Of a stretch of 64,000 nucleotides of DNA, positions 46,601-59,005 are shown piece by piece; the stretch's first letter is position 1; each line of letters starts with the position of its first letter. The DNA comes from Atherinomorus stipes. Its lineage: Eukaryota; Chordata; Actinopteri; Atheriniformes; Atherinidae. The position numbers were made by a program, and so were the translations under genes. Location: assembly GCA_023101725.1 (NCBI GenBank), contig JALJCO010008632.1:54901-118900 (forward strand). The letters are read 5' to 3'. Below the pieces are notes generated by a model. That model was not told the origin of the DNA, did no database searches, and saw nothing but the letters and a program-made list of their open reading frames with translations.

Positions 46601-48877
46601 CCATGCTGATATGTTTCTTCGCACATTTTCCAGTGGTTATGAGAGCTTTTCCAGCGAGTATGAGGCGTATACCTGTATATCACGTAAACTACAACACTGC
46701 TACCAGCTGAAGACTGGATGAACCATATCTCTATAAGTAATGCAGTATTGCATTTGGAACAATTTCAGATGATTCTTCCCTTTTCTTGACTTAACCCCCC
46801 TTCCCGGTCCGGGACCCTGAAAGGCACTGTAGCATTTCAAAGAGTTTCCTTGATAAGTCTGCAGCTCTATCTCTCTGGGTTTCCTCTGTTTGTACAAGGT
46901 CAGGTGACAGGCTCTGCCAGATATTTGTGAATGAACGAGTGATGAATGCATCAACATGTGTGTGCGTGTGTGGCTGTGTGCACACTCTTGCTGTCCATTC
47001 ATACATTCCTTTCTCCCACAGTAACCTGAGCCTTGGGGGGAAGGGAGTGGAGCACGAGGGCAGAGTGAGAGAAAGGGAGGTTGGTGCCTCTTTGATTTCT
47101 ATGTAAAAAAATTCATCATAGTGAAAATGTGACTCAACAGAACACTGCAAAGTCAACTTGAAGGAAGCCATGTGACATCCATGCGGAGGAGGAATCATGA
47201 GCTCTGAAACAGTCAATGAATGTCTTATCGTTGGCCTATCTCCATATGATCAATGATATATTTGTGTGTATTTATTCCTGTTTGGCCCTTGGGTACGTAA
47301 CTATTTCTTTCTCTCCTCCCTTTTTTCAGAGTGAGGCAAAGATCAGTCAGTGAATTATTGGAAGGAGAAGGGACTGTGGTTGATGCTTGTATGTGCTTCA
47401 TTTTATGGAAGCATGAACACAACATAATAGCAACCAAATATGTTTGCTCCGCTTCATTTGTTAATATTTACATGCAATTATTTTCTGCATTCTTGCTTGT
47501 TCTCACTTGAAATCATGACTTCAAATCAAGTACAGTCATCTCCAGTTACCAGAAGCTAAGAAAAGGAGCTTCTCGCTAACACGCTGTTTTACGTCCTGCA
47601 GAGTCCTGACTGAACTCTGGAGAAAAAAGGGAAAGTCCATGCAGAATGTGTGCTCCTCCTCCAGCGGTGTGCCACAGAGACTGCTGAGGTGGCAGGACAA
47701 CACTGGTTGCAGCATGGCCCCGGTCTGTGGCTCCCCTCCCCATGTCTGCTTGCAGCCCTCCATCCTGTGACCTGCAGGCATTTAACCTCTGACCTTCAGG
47801 GCCAATATTAACTCTTGTGTGATTGTTCCAGGGCAGCCGACTTCCCCTGGCCCGGGCCCTGAGAACATTCCTGCGCTCCGTCGCTAGGAGAGCATTGCTG
47901 TCACACCGCTGACCTCCTCTATGCCTAAGGTTACCCTTGATCTTCTATACATACTCACACACAGGAACTAACATGTACAAAAGGACTCACACACACACAC
48001 ACACATCAGTGCCAGCATAGCTCCACCACCACTCCGCCCTCCACCCGGGAGTCCTCGTGGGGGCTGCTGGTCTGTCTCGGAGCTGAAGGCCACCCAGTCC
48101 GCCTACTAGCTGACAGTCTGAGTTCACTGTGCTAACACACAACACCTGCAGTCATCAGTAACTGCTGCTGTCAGAGGCAGCATGGGAGATTGAGATGTTT
48201 ACATTCAGGAGCACGCTTGTGTGCACTGCAGTGTTCAAACCTGAAGTCTTGTCCCGGGTTGGATCTGATCAATGTTGCTTAACATGAAAAACCTGATTAT
48301 TCTGCTCTTTATCTACTTGAACAAAAGACTATCAAACTTGCTGATAATGATCGAAGGGAATTTGTCAGGTTCCTGTTGATAAGGTTCCTGGATCAGGTAT
48401 TTACACACAAACACATCCTGGTTTCTATGGATACACCTTTTTACTACCCAACAAGTCCTAAAAACAATTATTTGTTCTAATCTTTGTTCTAAAATATGAC
48501 CCATAACAGCCTGAATAACCAGCAGACTACTGGAGGTAAATCATGGGAAAGTATGGACATGTCCCTACTAATGTCCAGCAGGTTGACTCTGTTTCAGCCC
48601 TTCTGCAGTAACACATCCGTGCCAGAAGTCCTGCCTTTAATGCATTTCATCTGATATGATTGGTTCTGCTCTATTGTTTCTTGCTAATGTGATTGGCTGT
48701 CCCCACTATCCAAAAAGCTAAAGCTGGGAAGCGCCTGATCCAACAAAAACCAAAGCTCATTGATCCCTTGAACTAATTTAAAACTAATTGCTGTAACTCG
48801 GATCATGTCCCAGTCCTTGTTCCATATTTCTAAAACAGAAAATTTTATTCGTTGCAGGACAAGCTACAGATTTCTAT
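43698..48877. other. Five kb without a recognised gene or repeat family
   Basis: Minor items only: a G run at 45049-45059, an AC run at 47990-48004, and frames on the minus strand (46791-47216, 46037-46330) with no motif. This is the least repeat-dense part of the window. Confidence 0.4.
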
Positions 48878-49074
48878 GGGTGCATTCACACCAGATAGTC
48901 CGCTAGACTCAGTCCGATTGGGGACTCAGCTCAGTTGGTGGGTGGGGGTGATCTCCTGGACCGAGATCGTATTCACACTGCACTTTAGCCAAACGAGTCA
49001 GAGTCTCACCGACTGAGCTGCCACTTCCTCCAATTATGTCACATATATTATATTATACAGTATAATGTTGACAT

Positions 49075-51033
49075 AGATCTTTTTTTTTTTTTTTCTTCTT
49101 TACTTGTCCTGTCCAGCATGAAGCAAGCAGAATGGAAATCTGATTGCTTTATTCTGTTGAACAGTTTTGCTTTATAAGCGGAGCTTTATGAACATAAGGC
49201 TCCACTTGATATCATGTTTATTCATTTTATTTCTTTATTTAAACATTTGTCTATTACACCATTCCATTTCATAGCTGGGCCTGACAAGGGAGAAATGAAA
49301 GTTAACAGAGATAATGATAGAAAGTGAAACAGAGAGAGAGGAGTAAGGAAGAGGAAGAGAGAGAGAAGAGAAAACATGAATCCACTTACAAGTTCACTGG
49401 TACATCTGTACCGCGATCCCTAAACAACCAAGGTCTTGTTGGAAAACAAAACAAGCAATCCCAAGGAGGACCTGCAGGTGGCTTAAATATCCTCAGATCA
49501 TACAAACACACGCAGAACTACGCTGAGAAGAGGTACAACCTAGTCATCGCAATGGGAAGCAGTGTCAAGTGTCAACATGCATAATAAAGGGTGCTCCGTG
49601 GTGATAAGTCATGCAGATGCAGCCTCGTCTCTGAAGGAGGAGGAAGCCCGCAAGGCTCGCGACCCAGGCCCCCAGCAGCCACCCAGAGGCCCAGATCCCA
49701 GCTCCCCCCACCCCAAAGAGCGGACATGCATCCCCCGAAGGGCGGCAAAAGGCGGCCCCAGCCGGAGCCCCCGCAGTTGGAGGCCCAGGCCCCAGCGGAC
49801 CAAGACCAGCAGCTGCCGCCCCACCGGGCGCCGGGCGTCCCCGGAGCGGAGACAGCGCCGGGCCCAGGGCCCAAGCGCCCAGGAGCAGCCACCCGGACCC
49901 GGGCGGCCCACGAAACCCAGGAGGACCGGACCCCCCAGACGACGCCCCCCAGGGCAGGCCAGCCCCCACCCCAAAGTCCCTGCCCCATACACCTGACACC
50001 AGGGCGCCACCACCTCTCCCCCCACCCCGCCACCACGCTCCCACACACTCCCCACACACCTACCCCAACACTAGGGCTGAAAGATATACCGTCACCGCCC
50101 CCACATCGAGACACAGGCACCCAAGACATCAATACCGCAAGAGCAACCACATACAAGATACAGTCCCCCCGCGCCCGCCCCGCACAAAAAGCCCCGGAAG
50201 CCACAAACAAAACCGCACCCCCCACCAAAGCGCCCGGCCCCCAACCAACCCGCAGCCCCGCACCGCACCGACACCAAGATGCCCGGCACGAATACCGGAT
50301 ACGAACCTCCGCCCCCCGCCCAGCCCTACCCAACCCTCCGTGTACCCCCCACACGCATACCCCACCCACTCCGCTCTCTGCCTTCTACCCACCTCCTCCT
50401 CTCTCCACCCCCAACACTCTCCTCCCTCTACCGTCCACCCTACCCCCACCTCCTCATACCCTCTAACACACACATGCACTCCCCCCACATAACTGCACCA
50501 ACCCCTCCCCACCCCCACACATCGCCCCCACCTCCCTATACCCCCAATACCCCTACAGTCCCCCCCTTACATGTCCAGCCCCACCCATCCCTCTGCCTAT
50601 CACACTCCCGCCCTTCCTTCCTTCAGCCCCTCACGACCATCCCTAATAGACACTCACGAGCATGCCCTCCTTCCTCCATCCCCCCTTTCCTCCAACCACT
50701 TACCCACATCTCCTCCCTCTTCCAGCCCAAGTTCCTCCCTCCCCATTTCCTCTTTCACACTCTCATTCATTTTCTCACATCCCACCTCTCTCTTGCCCAT
50801 GCCCTCGTGCCTCCTGAGTGGTAGCTCGGGCCGGGGAAGGAGCCGCGGGTTCCAAGCCCCCAACACGTCCCCCCCCCACCACCCCCATCCCCCCACCCCC
50901 GGACGCAGCAGGCCAGGCATCCCCCAGGCCAGCAGATCCCCCGCAATGCAGCCAGCCTTAACCACTGGCGCGTGAAGTAGCCACTGTCCCCCCTCCCCCC
51001 AGTAGCGCCCCGGGAGATCTTTTTTTTTTTTTT
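49075..51033 (-). mobile_element. Poly(A) retroelement 3' region, 1.92 kb, minus strand, 19-bp target duplication
   Basis: AGATCT plus 13 T occurs at 49075-49093 and 51015-51033. On the minus strand the element ends in poly(A) with AATAAA-type signals near 49240. Its 3'-most 400 bp match a second copy at 60780-61170. The remaining 1.4 kb (49640-51010) is extremely C-rich on the plus strand, G-rich on the sense strand, like a LINE L1 3' UTR. The open frames of 130-291 codons here follow from the lack of A/T stops and are not genes. Confidence 0.65.
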
Positions 51034-51408
51034 AACTTTAGTGTGGTACTGGTCTACTGTGCGGGCATGACAGAGCCCCCATTTTACAACTAATTACTTT
51101 AAAAAGTGCAGTACTTCGGTGGGAACGTACTAGGATCAGGGATGGTTTCTTCTGATCACATATTTATTAAAACTTTCCCTTCGTCGTCGTCCTACATCTG
51201 TGTTTGTTTTGGTAACAATACCGGACATTTATAATCTAAACCATAATATTAGCCACAAAGCCATGCTGAACCAAATCCAGTGTGGCAGTTGGAGTCCACT
51301 TCCTACATTTGGTTCACTTCAATCGTACCAAGACTAGCGTTTGTAAGCGGACTGAGTCCGCTTGTGTGGTCTGAATCAGAGTCTGTTGGCACATTCACAA
51401 TAACTTAA

Positions 51409-52072
51409 AGGTTGAATATGGAACATTTTTATTAAAAGCTATATTTTTTCAAAAATAATACCTCCACAGGTCATTTGGGGGTGTACAGAATGAAAGTACA
51501 ACATTTTCCAGAAAAATTATATTTAGCCTAAAAATAATTATAAAATAAATTTTTACGGGTTCGATAATGGCATTTTATTTACGTCTATAAGCCAATACAC
51601 GCCACTATTGCAGGTTGCCAAATGCGATCTCTGTGTGGAAACAATATTTCGGTATAGTCAGGCTTGTACAGGGGAAAACCGTAGAGACGACGAGTGAAGC
51701 AGCTGCTTCAGAGCCCTGGAGATATTGTTATCTGTTTCTGAGGAGGAATGACCTGAGAAGAGCAAAACCTGGAGTAAATTTAGGTGAAGACTTCACTAAA
51801 TGGACCCACATACACGTTTTCCACGGAGTAAAACACGGAAATGGTGACTTTTCTCCTGGATCGGTAAGCTAGCTTGTTTGCTAACATGGCTAACGTTAGC
51901 TGTCAGTTATAAACTCCTCTGTGTTACTTGTTGGACATGTTGCAGACAGTTGGTCACTTGCGTATCGGCAGTGAGCCTGGCATCCCAGCGGCTGAAGTTG
52001 TTTTTCTGCCATTGCAACTACAACCAAGACACACGTGATGTCGCTGTTCTGTCCGTATTCCATATTCAACCC
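51409..52072. mobile_element. TTAA MITE family C, complete, 664 bp
   Basis: TTAA at 51405-51408 and 52073-52076 bounds AGGTTGAATATGGAACATTT and the inverted CCATATTCAACCC. A partial copy lies at 21360. It is inserted in the outer TIR element. Confidence 0.78.
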
Positions 52073-52179
52073 TTAAATGAAGCTGACTTTCCGAGAAAAC
52101 GGATCCTGATTTTTTTTTTTTTTTTTTTTTTACGGATCCTGATTTGAATCGAAAAGGCTGGTGTGAATGTGCTCTATGT

Positions 52180-52790
52180 CAAGAGTTACATACAGTAAGC
52201 ACAAACATGCAGATGTTATGCAGACACATTAGGTTTAATTGGCTGTAATTTGCAGACAAATGTTGCAAGAATCCAGTTTTTAACAAATAGGTAAGACTTG
52301 TTCAGGCTGCTAATAAAACAATGTCTTCTGTGTTATGAAAAGTTCCCCATTTATTCCAGAGGGAAACTACAATATTGTATTATTTAAGGGTGTCACAATA
52401 CCAAATTACTGTTTCTATGCTGATACTATTTTCAATTTTGATACTTCTTGATACTTTTCTGTATTATTTGTAAAAAAAAAAAAGAAAAAAAAAAGGTAGA
52501 ACACAATAATCTGAATGCTACTGCTTTATTTCACTTACTCATTGTTCAAAAAGGTTTGTGTTTTGATTATCAGCCAGTGGAACATGGTTGTGCTGTAGTT
52601 ACTGATGGGAGTGGAACATATGTACAAGCCAATCGGCTTTGTTCCCTCCCTGCACCATTTGTTATACATGTGTGTGCTAAACAATAAAATCAAATCAAAT
52701 CAAACTATACATGAAACATTATTTCAACTATAATATGAATGTATGAAATATGAAAAATTAATTGGATATCTACTGTAATCTATCCTCCCA
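52180..52790. other. No gene recognised
   Basis: GGGTGTCACAATACC at 52388 resembles a hAT-type end. A CAAATCAAATCAAA run lies at 52688. Otherwise featureless. Confidence 0.35.
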
Positions 52791-53261
52791 GCTAAGCTGC
52801 TAACACAGGTTTTGACCTCTGTTGGCTTCTTTTTACTCACCATCATCATCACCCTCGGGTCTGACCTGGTGGCCGTCAAACATGCTGTGCTCAGACCCTG
52901 TTAAAAAACCACACCTTGACTCGTCTGCTCTTTCCAACTACTGACCTGTTTTCCCTTCCTGTTGAAGGTTCTCAAAAAACTAGACCTCCCGCCCTTCATG
53001 GAAAACAACTCATTCTTCAGCAAATTTCAATCTGGTTTCAGAACATGGCATAGCACAGAAACGGCACTGCTAAGAACCCACAGACACCAACTCTTCTGTC
53101 AGAAACCTTGCAGTTATTTATGATGAGAACCTTAGGTTTGATAAGCAAATCAACGCTGCAGTTCTCCCAAGTTTCTTCTAGCTGCACTTCCTCTCTAAGG
53201 TCAAGCAGTTCCTGAGCCTCCTTGACCTTGAGAGGGCGATCCATGCTTTCATAACTGTCAG

Positions 53262-53481
53262 TGGTGTTATAGTCAAGACTACACCATCAAGATCAAGACA
53301 TCACTGCGACCAAGTACGAAGACCAAGACATTACCGAGACCAGGAACTGAGACAAGGCCAAAATGTTTTCGAGACCGGGGACCAAAACCAAGACATTGTA
53401 CAAGGCTGGATAATGTCTTGGTCTCGGTCCCTGGTCTCAGTAATGTCTTGGTCTTGGTGGCGTCGTCTTGCCTACAACACG
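53262..53481. mobile_element. GTCAAGAC palindromic MITE with 9-bp target duplication
   Basis: AACTGTCAG at 53253-53261 recurs at 53482-53490. The ends TGGTGTTATAGTCAAGAC and the complement of CGTGTTGTAGGCAAGAC are inverted, with repeated ACCAAGACATTAC words. Removing it and one duplication restores the L2 frame HAFIT-VRLDN. A 9-bp duplication suggests a Mutator-like source. Confidence 0.75.
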
Positions 53482-53490
53482 AACTGTCAG

Positions 53491-53880
53491 ATTGGACAAC
53501 CATAACAAGCCTTTACGTTGTAAAGGGTTTTATCATTTTAGACTGTTTTGTGTATATTGTGACAGCTAGTGGAGGTACCCCAACTTTCCCTTTGGTGGCC
53601 ATGCTGTTCTGTTTACAAGACCTGCCATGAATGCGCTAGGGGAGACGGCATCGTTGCTACGGCAATGTCAACGTTCATTAATTGGCAGAGAAAAACTGTC
53701 ACGGAAGAGTTAGAGGCTAGTTAACATTAGCAGCTTCCACCAACTAAAAAGGCCTGGACTAGAACATATATGCATGATCATAGAGTATTTTTTAAAATCA
53801 AATTACTTCTTTTACTACGTAATATACTGTGCGAAAAGCATTTTTTTTAGATTAAAATAAAATCAGGCATAGCTCCTTTA
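53491..53880. mobile_element. Unidentified insertion in the L2, right end TTAA-like
   Basis: L2 sequence stops after about 53510 and resumes at 53885. The insert ends GGCATAGCTCCTTTAA, like the right ends of the TTAA families. The left end is not clear. Confidence 0.4.
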
Positions 53881-54480
53881 AGCTACGGCACTATGAAGTG
53901 GACCGAGATACCTCAGATCTCCACTGCCCGCCTCCTCACTCACACCCACCCCATGATCCCTGTCCTCCAACAGCTATAGTGGCTCCCCATAAAGCAACGC
54001 ATCCATTTTAAGGTTCTACTCATAACCTACAAAGCCCTCCATAACCTAGCTCCTCCATATCTTACAGCCCTTCTTCAGCACCACTGCCCTCCGCACCACC
54101 TTTTAAGTCCCCGACACGACACTCAGGTGAACCACTGTGGACCCCTGAGCAAAGGCCCTTAACCCCCACCAACTGCTCCCCGGGCGCTTTAAGTAGCAGC
54201 CCACTGCTCTCTGGTACTAATGTACAGAGATGAGTAAAAATGCAGAGCCCTACTTTCCCCTCGGGAATGTAAAAAGTATATAAACAAAAAACAAACAAAC
54301 CAAAAAAAACTTACCTGTTTAACTCTGCATACCACTCATAACCATTCCATGTTACATTATTCCATTCCTATTATTCCATTATCATATTATCCATGTTATA
54401 TTATTATTTTGTCTGTAAAGCGTCTTTGAGTTCTTTTTGAAAAGCGCTATATAAATCTGATTTATTATTATTATTATTAT

Positions 54481-55504
54481 CTGCTGTCCCTCATCCGCCT
54501 CTTGGTTCTGGCCTTAGCTTGGTGCATCTGCTCCTGCCACAAAAAAGCTTTATTGAATATGGAAAACAGGCAGGAACATTACATCCAGATGTCGAGTCAG
54601 AGCGAGGGTCCTGCTTTCAGGAGTGGTTTCATTGCATGGACAAAGCATTTTTCTGGACTCCTCTAATTGCACTGATGGAACTGAAAGATGTGGTATGTAG
54701 TCATGTACCTCTCTGTGTGGGCAGAATGAGTCCCAGAAATGTTGCTTACATGCAGCCAAATAACAAGCTACTGATTTTGAGGAAATTCAACCATTTGCTG
54801 CAGGAGACAAGGTTGTTCAGGAAAACATTGTGGAATGCATTATTATAGACTCTCATTACATTGGTTTGCTGGTAATTTACAGTAGTCTGCACCCTGTAGC
54901 TTTCAAGAACAATTCCCACCATATCTGCCCATTAACACAAACATGTTGTGGGCACAATGCAAACTTCCCACTGAAAACACAACCATGATATTTGTGCTGG
55001 ATGTCATGAAAGTAAAGCACAATAAGTACCCGTAAACACACTTTAAATCATGTTTGAGATTTGAAGATCTGGGTTGTGATGTTCTTTCTCTTTGTTCAGA
55101 AAAAGATGGAAATTTGCAAATGTAAAAAGAGAAAATAAAATAAACACCACAGTGTTAGTTTTAGATTATTTAAATATTTCTAGAAAAAGGACTAGTGGTG
55201 CATCATGTCTTTTCACATGACATTAAACATGACAAATACTGTCCAATATGTCATGAGAGAGACATGATCACAGAGTTCATGAAGACTTCTCTTCATTTTC
55301 CTCTCGCAAAAAAGCAAACTAAATAATTCCTGTCACGTTTTGTTTATGGTTAGTGAAAACCTGTTAAAAGCAGCTGAATTTTTTCAGATACTCTTCTTCA
55401 AGATCTTCCCTTACGATAGCTAACCTGGCATCATCGTCATCCCGTCTCTTCTTCACATCTTTGTCCGATAGCTTCAATCTCTCCTAATATTGGCTATTCC
55501 TGCA
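54481..55504. other. No gene recognised
   Basis: The forward frame 54519-54848 (109 codons) has no motif I know. The rest is AT-rich. Confidence 0.35.
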
Positions 55505-56500
55505 TCACCGTCGTCCTGTGTCTTCTCCCCGTCTTAGTCCTATCTCTTCTTGGAGTCTTTGTCCCGTTTCTTCTCAGCTTCTTTGTCCCAACTCTTTTCT
55601 GTGTCTTTGTCCCATCTCTTCTTGGCATCTTTGTCCCATCTCTTCTTGGTGTCTTTGTCCTGTCTCTTCTCTGCATCTTTGTCCCATCTCTTCTTGGCGT
55701 CTTTGTCCCGTCTCTTGTCTGCATCTTTGACCCATCTCTTCTCTGCATCTTTGTCCCGTTTCTTCTCTGCATCTTTGTCCCATCTCTTCTTGGCGGCTTT
55801 GTCCCATCTCTTCCCTGCATCTTTGTCCCATGTCATCATCAGGCGTAGCTCAGGTGGAAGAGCAGTCGTCTTTCAACCGGAGGGTTGTGGGATCGATTCC
55901 AGGCTTCCCCAGACTACATGCCGAAGTGTCCTTGGGCAACACACTGAACCCCAAGTTGCCTCCCGATGTGCCTATCAGGGTATGAATGTGTGTGTGCTTG
56001 TGTGTGTGACTGGGTGAATGTAATATGTAGAGTTAAGCGCTTTGAGTGGTTAGTATGACTAGAAAAGCGCTATATAAGTACAGTCCATTTACCATCTTGG
56101 CATCTTTGTCTTGTCTGCATCTTTGACACATCTCTTCGTAGCATCTTTGTCCTGTCTCTTCTCTGCATCTTTGTACCATCTCTTCTTGGCATCTTTTCCC
56201 ATCTCTTTTCTGTGTCTTTGTCCCATCACTTTTCTGCATCTTTGTTCGATCTCTTTTTGGTTCTTTGTCACATCTCTTCTTGGTGTCTTTGTCCCAGCTT
56301 TTCTCTGCATCTCTGTCCCATCTCTTCTTGGCATCTTTTTTTCCATCTCTTTTCTGTGTCTTTGTCCGATCTCTTCTCTGCATCTTTATACTGTCACTTC
56401 TCTGCATCTTTGTTCCATCTCTTGTCGGTGTCTTTGTCCCATCTCTTCTCTGCATCTTTGACCCATCTCTTCTCAGTCTCTCAGTCCCGTCTCTTTTGGA
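55505..56500. repeat. 24-bp minisatellite, about 30 copies, split by a SINE
   Basis: The unit CATCTTTGTCCCATCTCTTC plus TTGG is repeated with variants (CTGCATC, GTGTCTTTG) at 55505-55840 and 56094-56500. The length is a multiple of three, so several frames stay open. The minus strand gives KKRWDKDA-type octapeptides and the plus strand LFSASLSH. These are repeat translations, not genes. Confidence 0.95.
55842..56093 (+). mobile_element. tRNA-derived SINE, 252 bp
   Basis: The head GTAGCTCAGGTGGAAGAGC (A box) and GGATCGATTCC (B box, 55890) closely follow a tRNA. The body has CCGAAGTGTCCTTGGGCAAC and the tail AAAAGCGCTATATAAGTACA then GTCCATTTAC. It is inserted in the minisatellite, which continues on both sides. 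It is not a functional tRNA: no paired acceptor or 3' end is present. Confidence 0.85.
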
Positions 56501-57750
56501 TCTGAAATCTGTCCAGCTAGTAAATTTCAGTCAGAGGGATCTTGACTCTTGTCTTGTATCCAACATCCTTTTGAGTTCCTTTTTGAATCAGCCATAATGT
56601 ATGTAGAAATGTGTGCTGCTGTAAAAGCAAAATGCAGCGTAACATGATGCTCCATGCTGGAACACAAAGTAGTGAAGCAGTTTCTTAGTCTCAGGAAGCT
56701 GCAGGGCAGCGACAGCTCCAGGAATGGACACAATAAATATCAGTGTCCCATCAGAACAAGTTGGAACAACTGAAAACTCAGTTCTGGCATATTTTCATCT
56801 TTACATGAGTTGATTCAGCTCAGAGACATGAGCTGACCTGATTATCGTCCTAACTTTGTTAAACTTTGATTTACCCATTTAGTTTAGGTTCACATAACCT
56901 GATTGAGTTAACCCAAAGACCAAAAGAAAAAAGAAGGAAGACCTTTTTCCTCCCACTTTTTACTCTCTGCAAACTTTAAATTGTTTATCTAGTTAGTTTG
57001 TTTGGGATATTTAAAGATAAAAAATTCAAGAAATAAATACAACAAGGTATAAGTAGTGCAATATCCCACATGTGAAGGATATGGATCATTAGTATGTGCT
57101 TCTGTGTGATCGAAACATGTCACAGAAAAAAAAAGAACTTACATTTTGACCTTGTTTAGTGTTACTGCAGAGACATATATGCCGATTCAGTGTTATGCCA
57201 CCTGAAGTGATGGAAACTCCGCTGTCAATGTGTGAACATAACTTTGTGTTGTTTTATTTACCACCAGTTATTAAATAACCAAAAAGGTGCTGATGTGGAG
57301 ATTAAATAGAAAAAAAAGAAACAAAGATATGATAGTGTTGCTTTCACTGAAGGCATTCAGTGTTGTTGCTGTTGCCTCATTGTAAGATGGAACAAAAGCA
57401 TGCTAACCGAAGAGGTTTTCATTGGTCATTAGTCAAACCTTCTTGTCAGGCTATGGATGTAGGAGATATTAATGATATGTGAAATGTGATCAGTCATTGT
57501 GTTTCGGGGAATAATGGAGGGCAAAGGTTCATGATATCTGGAGAAATTTTCATTTGAAAGTAAAAGCAGGACTTCAAAGGGGTGTTTTCTTTGCAGAGGC
57601 TACAGAACTCTCCCACACTCACCTCTGATGCTGCACGTTGGCAAAGGTCCTGGAAAACATCTATGAATTTTAAACACTTTCTGAGGAAATGGTAACCTGA
57701 TTTCTTTAAGGTGAAAAACTAACAAAAACAAACAAACAAACAAAAAAAAC
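56501..57750. other. No gene recognised
   Basis: AT-rich, without open frames of interest. Confidence 0.4.
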
Positions 57751-57812
57751 AGTCAGTCAGTCATCAGTCAGTCATTTTCTGTACCACTTATCCAGTTCAG
57801 GGTTGCGGGGAA
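57751..57812 (-). mobile_element. SINE 3' end fragment, minus strand
   Basis: AGTCAGTCATTTTCTGTACC, then ACTTATCCAGTTCAGGGTTG, the complement of the 17576-family 3' end. It is flanked by AAAAACAAACA-like words, a possible target duplication in an A/C-rich run. Confidence 0.65.
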
Positions 57813-58379
57813 AAAACAAAAACAAACAGATTTCTTTTTGATGTCAAACAAAATTGCTTTTTATTTCCATGCTTGAAATGGACTGTGTTTGTTTAGCACT
57901 TAACACTTTATACCTGAGCACTCAAAGGACTTTAATGCTACATGCCACATTCTCCCAATCACACATATGGATACAGTATCTTTACTCGTTTCAGCCCTCT
58001 GCCCATTTTTAAGGCTTCTGCACATACTGGACTAAGCTATGTTTGATGTCAGAATACAGTAACTAGCCCCGAAAGACAGTTAAAGTAACATCTTTTTATT
58101 GCTACGTCTCTCATCTGAAAACTACAAAAAAGTCGAGTGAATTGACTGTGGTTGTACTCGTCATGTCATGTGGAAGCAATAATATGGAAGTTAGCTGTCC
58201 TGCTGCTGTGGAGCTCCTGATCCAGCTACTTGATTGTTGGATGATGCGCAGTGTTCTGATTTACAATTATATGGAAGGTTTGACAAGAATTGCAGGGCGC
58301 GATCTGTTAAGGGGCACACTGTGCAAGAGAGCTAAATATATATATATATATGTATGTGTGTGTGTATATGGGCAGAGCG
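57813..58379. other. No gene assigned; may hold the upstream part of the hAT relic
   Basis: The frame 58142-58390 runs into a short (TA)n at 58338-58350. I cannot align it to hAT with confidence. Confidence 0.3.
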
Positions 58380-59005
58380 CACCACATTGATGATCCCCAC
58401 TTGCCATCTAATGTACAATCTATTACTAAACTGGAGCAGGAGCAGGCCACTGCAAAGGTTTTGTCAAATGATGGAAACAACGGCCACCTGATCCATTCAC
58501 AGCAGGACATTGATGTCTTGAAGTCTGTCCAAAAGGCCCTAAATGCACTTAGTGACTTCACTGACACCCTGTCTGGAGAAGGATAGGTCAGTGTCTCTTG
58601 TGTGAAACCTGCTTTTTAATGATGAAGTTTTAAAGCCCAAAGGTACAGACACAGACCTTAGCAAGGCCAACAGTTCAGTCAGGAGCTGCTTAAAGGAGTA
58701 ATTTGCTGATGCTGCTACTGATGACCTCCTGAGCATGGCAATCCTCACTTCCAGACCCACTGAATCCTGACAGAGATGATGTGAGGACCACCGCTGTCTC
58801 TCAGATGTTGGACGAATGGAGGACATGACAGTCCAGGCCCACTGTCTCAGCAGAAGCTACAACTGCAGCTACACCAGAGAAAATTTCCTCTGGTCTGACA
58901 GACCAGCAGGATGCAGAAGCTGAACTTAGCCCATATCTGCAAGCACCAAATGCAGACAGTCAAACTAACCGATTAGCATAATGGGGACAAGCTCCATGAC
59001 AACAT

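Larger units (their letters stand above)
48879..52173. mobile_element. Outer TIR element of a nested composite
   Basis: GGTGCATTCACACCAG at 48879 is inverted at 52158-52173 (CTGGTGTGAATGTGCT), and CTATG flanks both sides (48874-48878, 52174-52178). GTCCGC/GACTGAGTC words recur near both ends. Removing the two inserts described below leaves roughly 0.65 kb of native element. Confidence 0.55.
52795..54480 (+). mobile_element. L2-like LINE, RT fragments and 3' end, twice interrupted
   Basis: Plus-strand frames show reverse-transcriptase pieces in order: KKPHLDSSALSNY with the PV of the N-RPV motif (52905), NLAVIYDENLRFDKQINAAV (53107), HAFIT (53243) and VRLDN (53488, after an insert). Then come ARLLTHTH (53926), LPIKQRIHFKVLLITYKALH (53988) and NLAPPYL. 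The 3' end reads AAAGCGCTATATAAATCTGA plus (TTA)n at 54443-54480. Stops and frameshifts occur throughout. A 220-bp MITE splits the HAFIT/RLDN block, and about 390 bp at 53491-53880 is a second insertion. Confidence 0.8.

Noticed and set aside
49591..50466. 291-codon proline/arginine-rich frame, the longest in the window
   Set aside because: It lies in the extreme C-rich retroelement region where stops are depleted; overlapping frames on both strands are open too.
55494..56597. Lys/Asp-rich and Leu/Ser-rich frames at 55.5-56.5 kb
   Set aside because: They are translations of the 24-bp repeat; the array is broken by a SINE.
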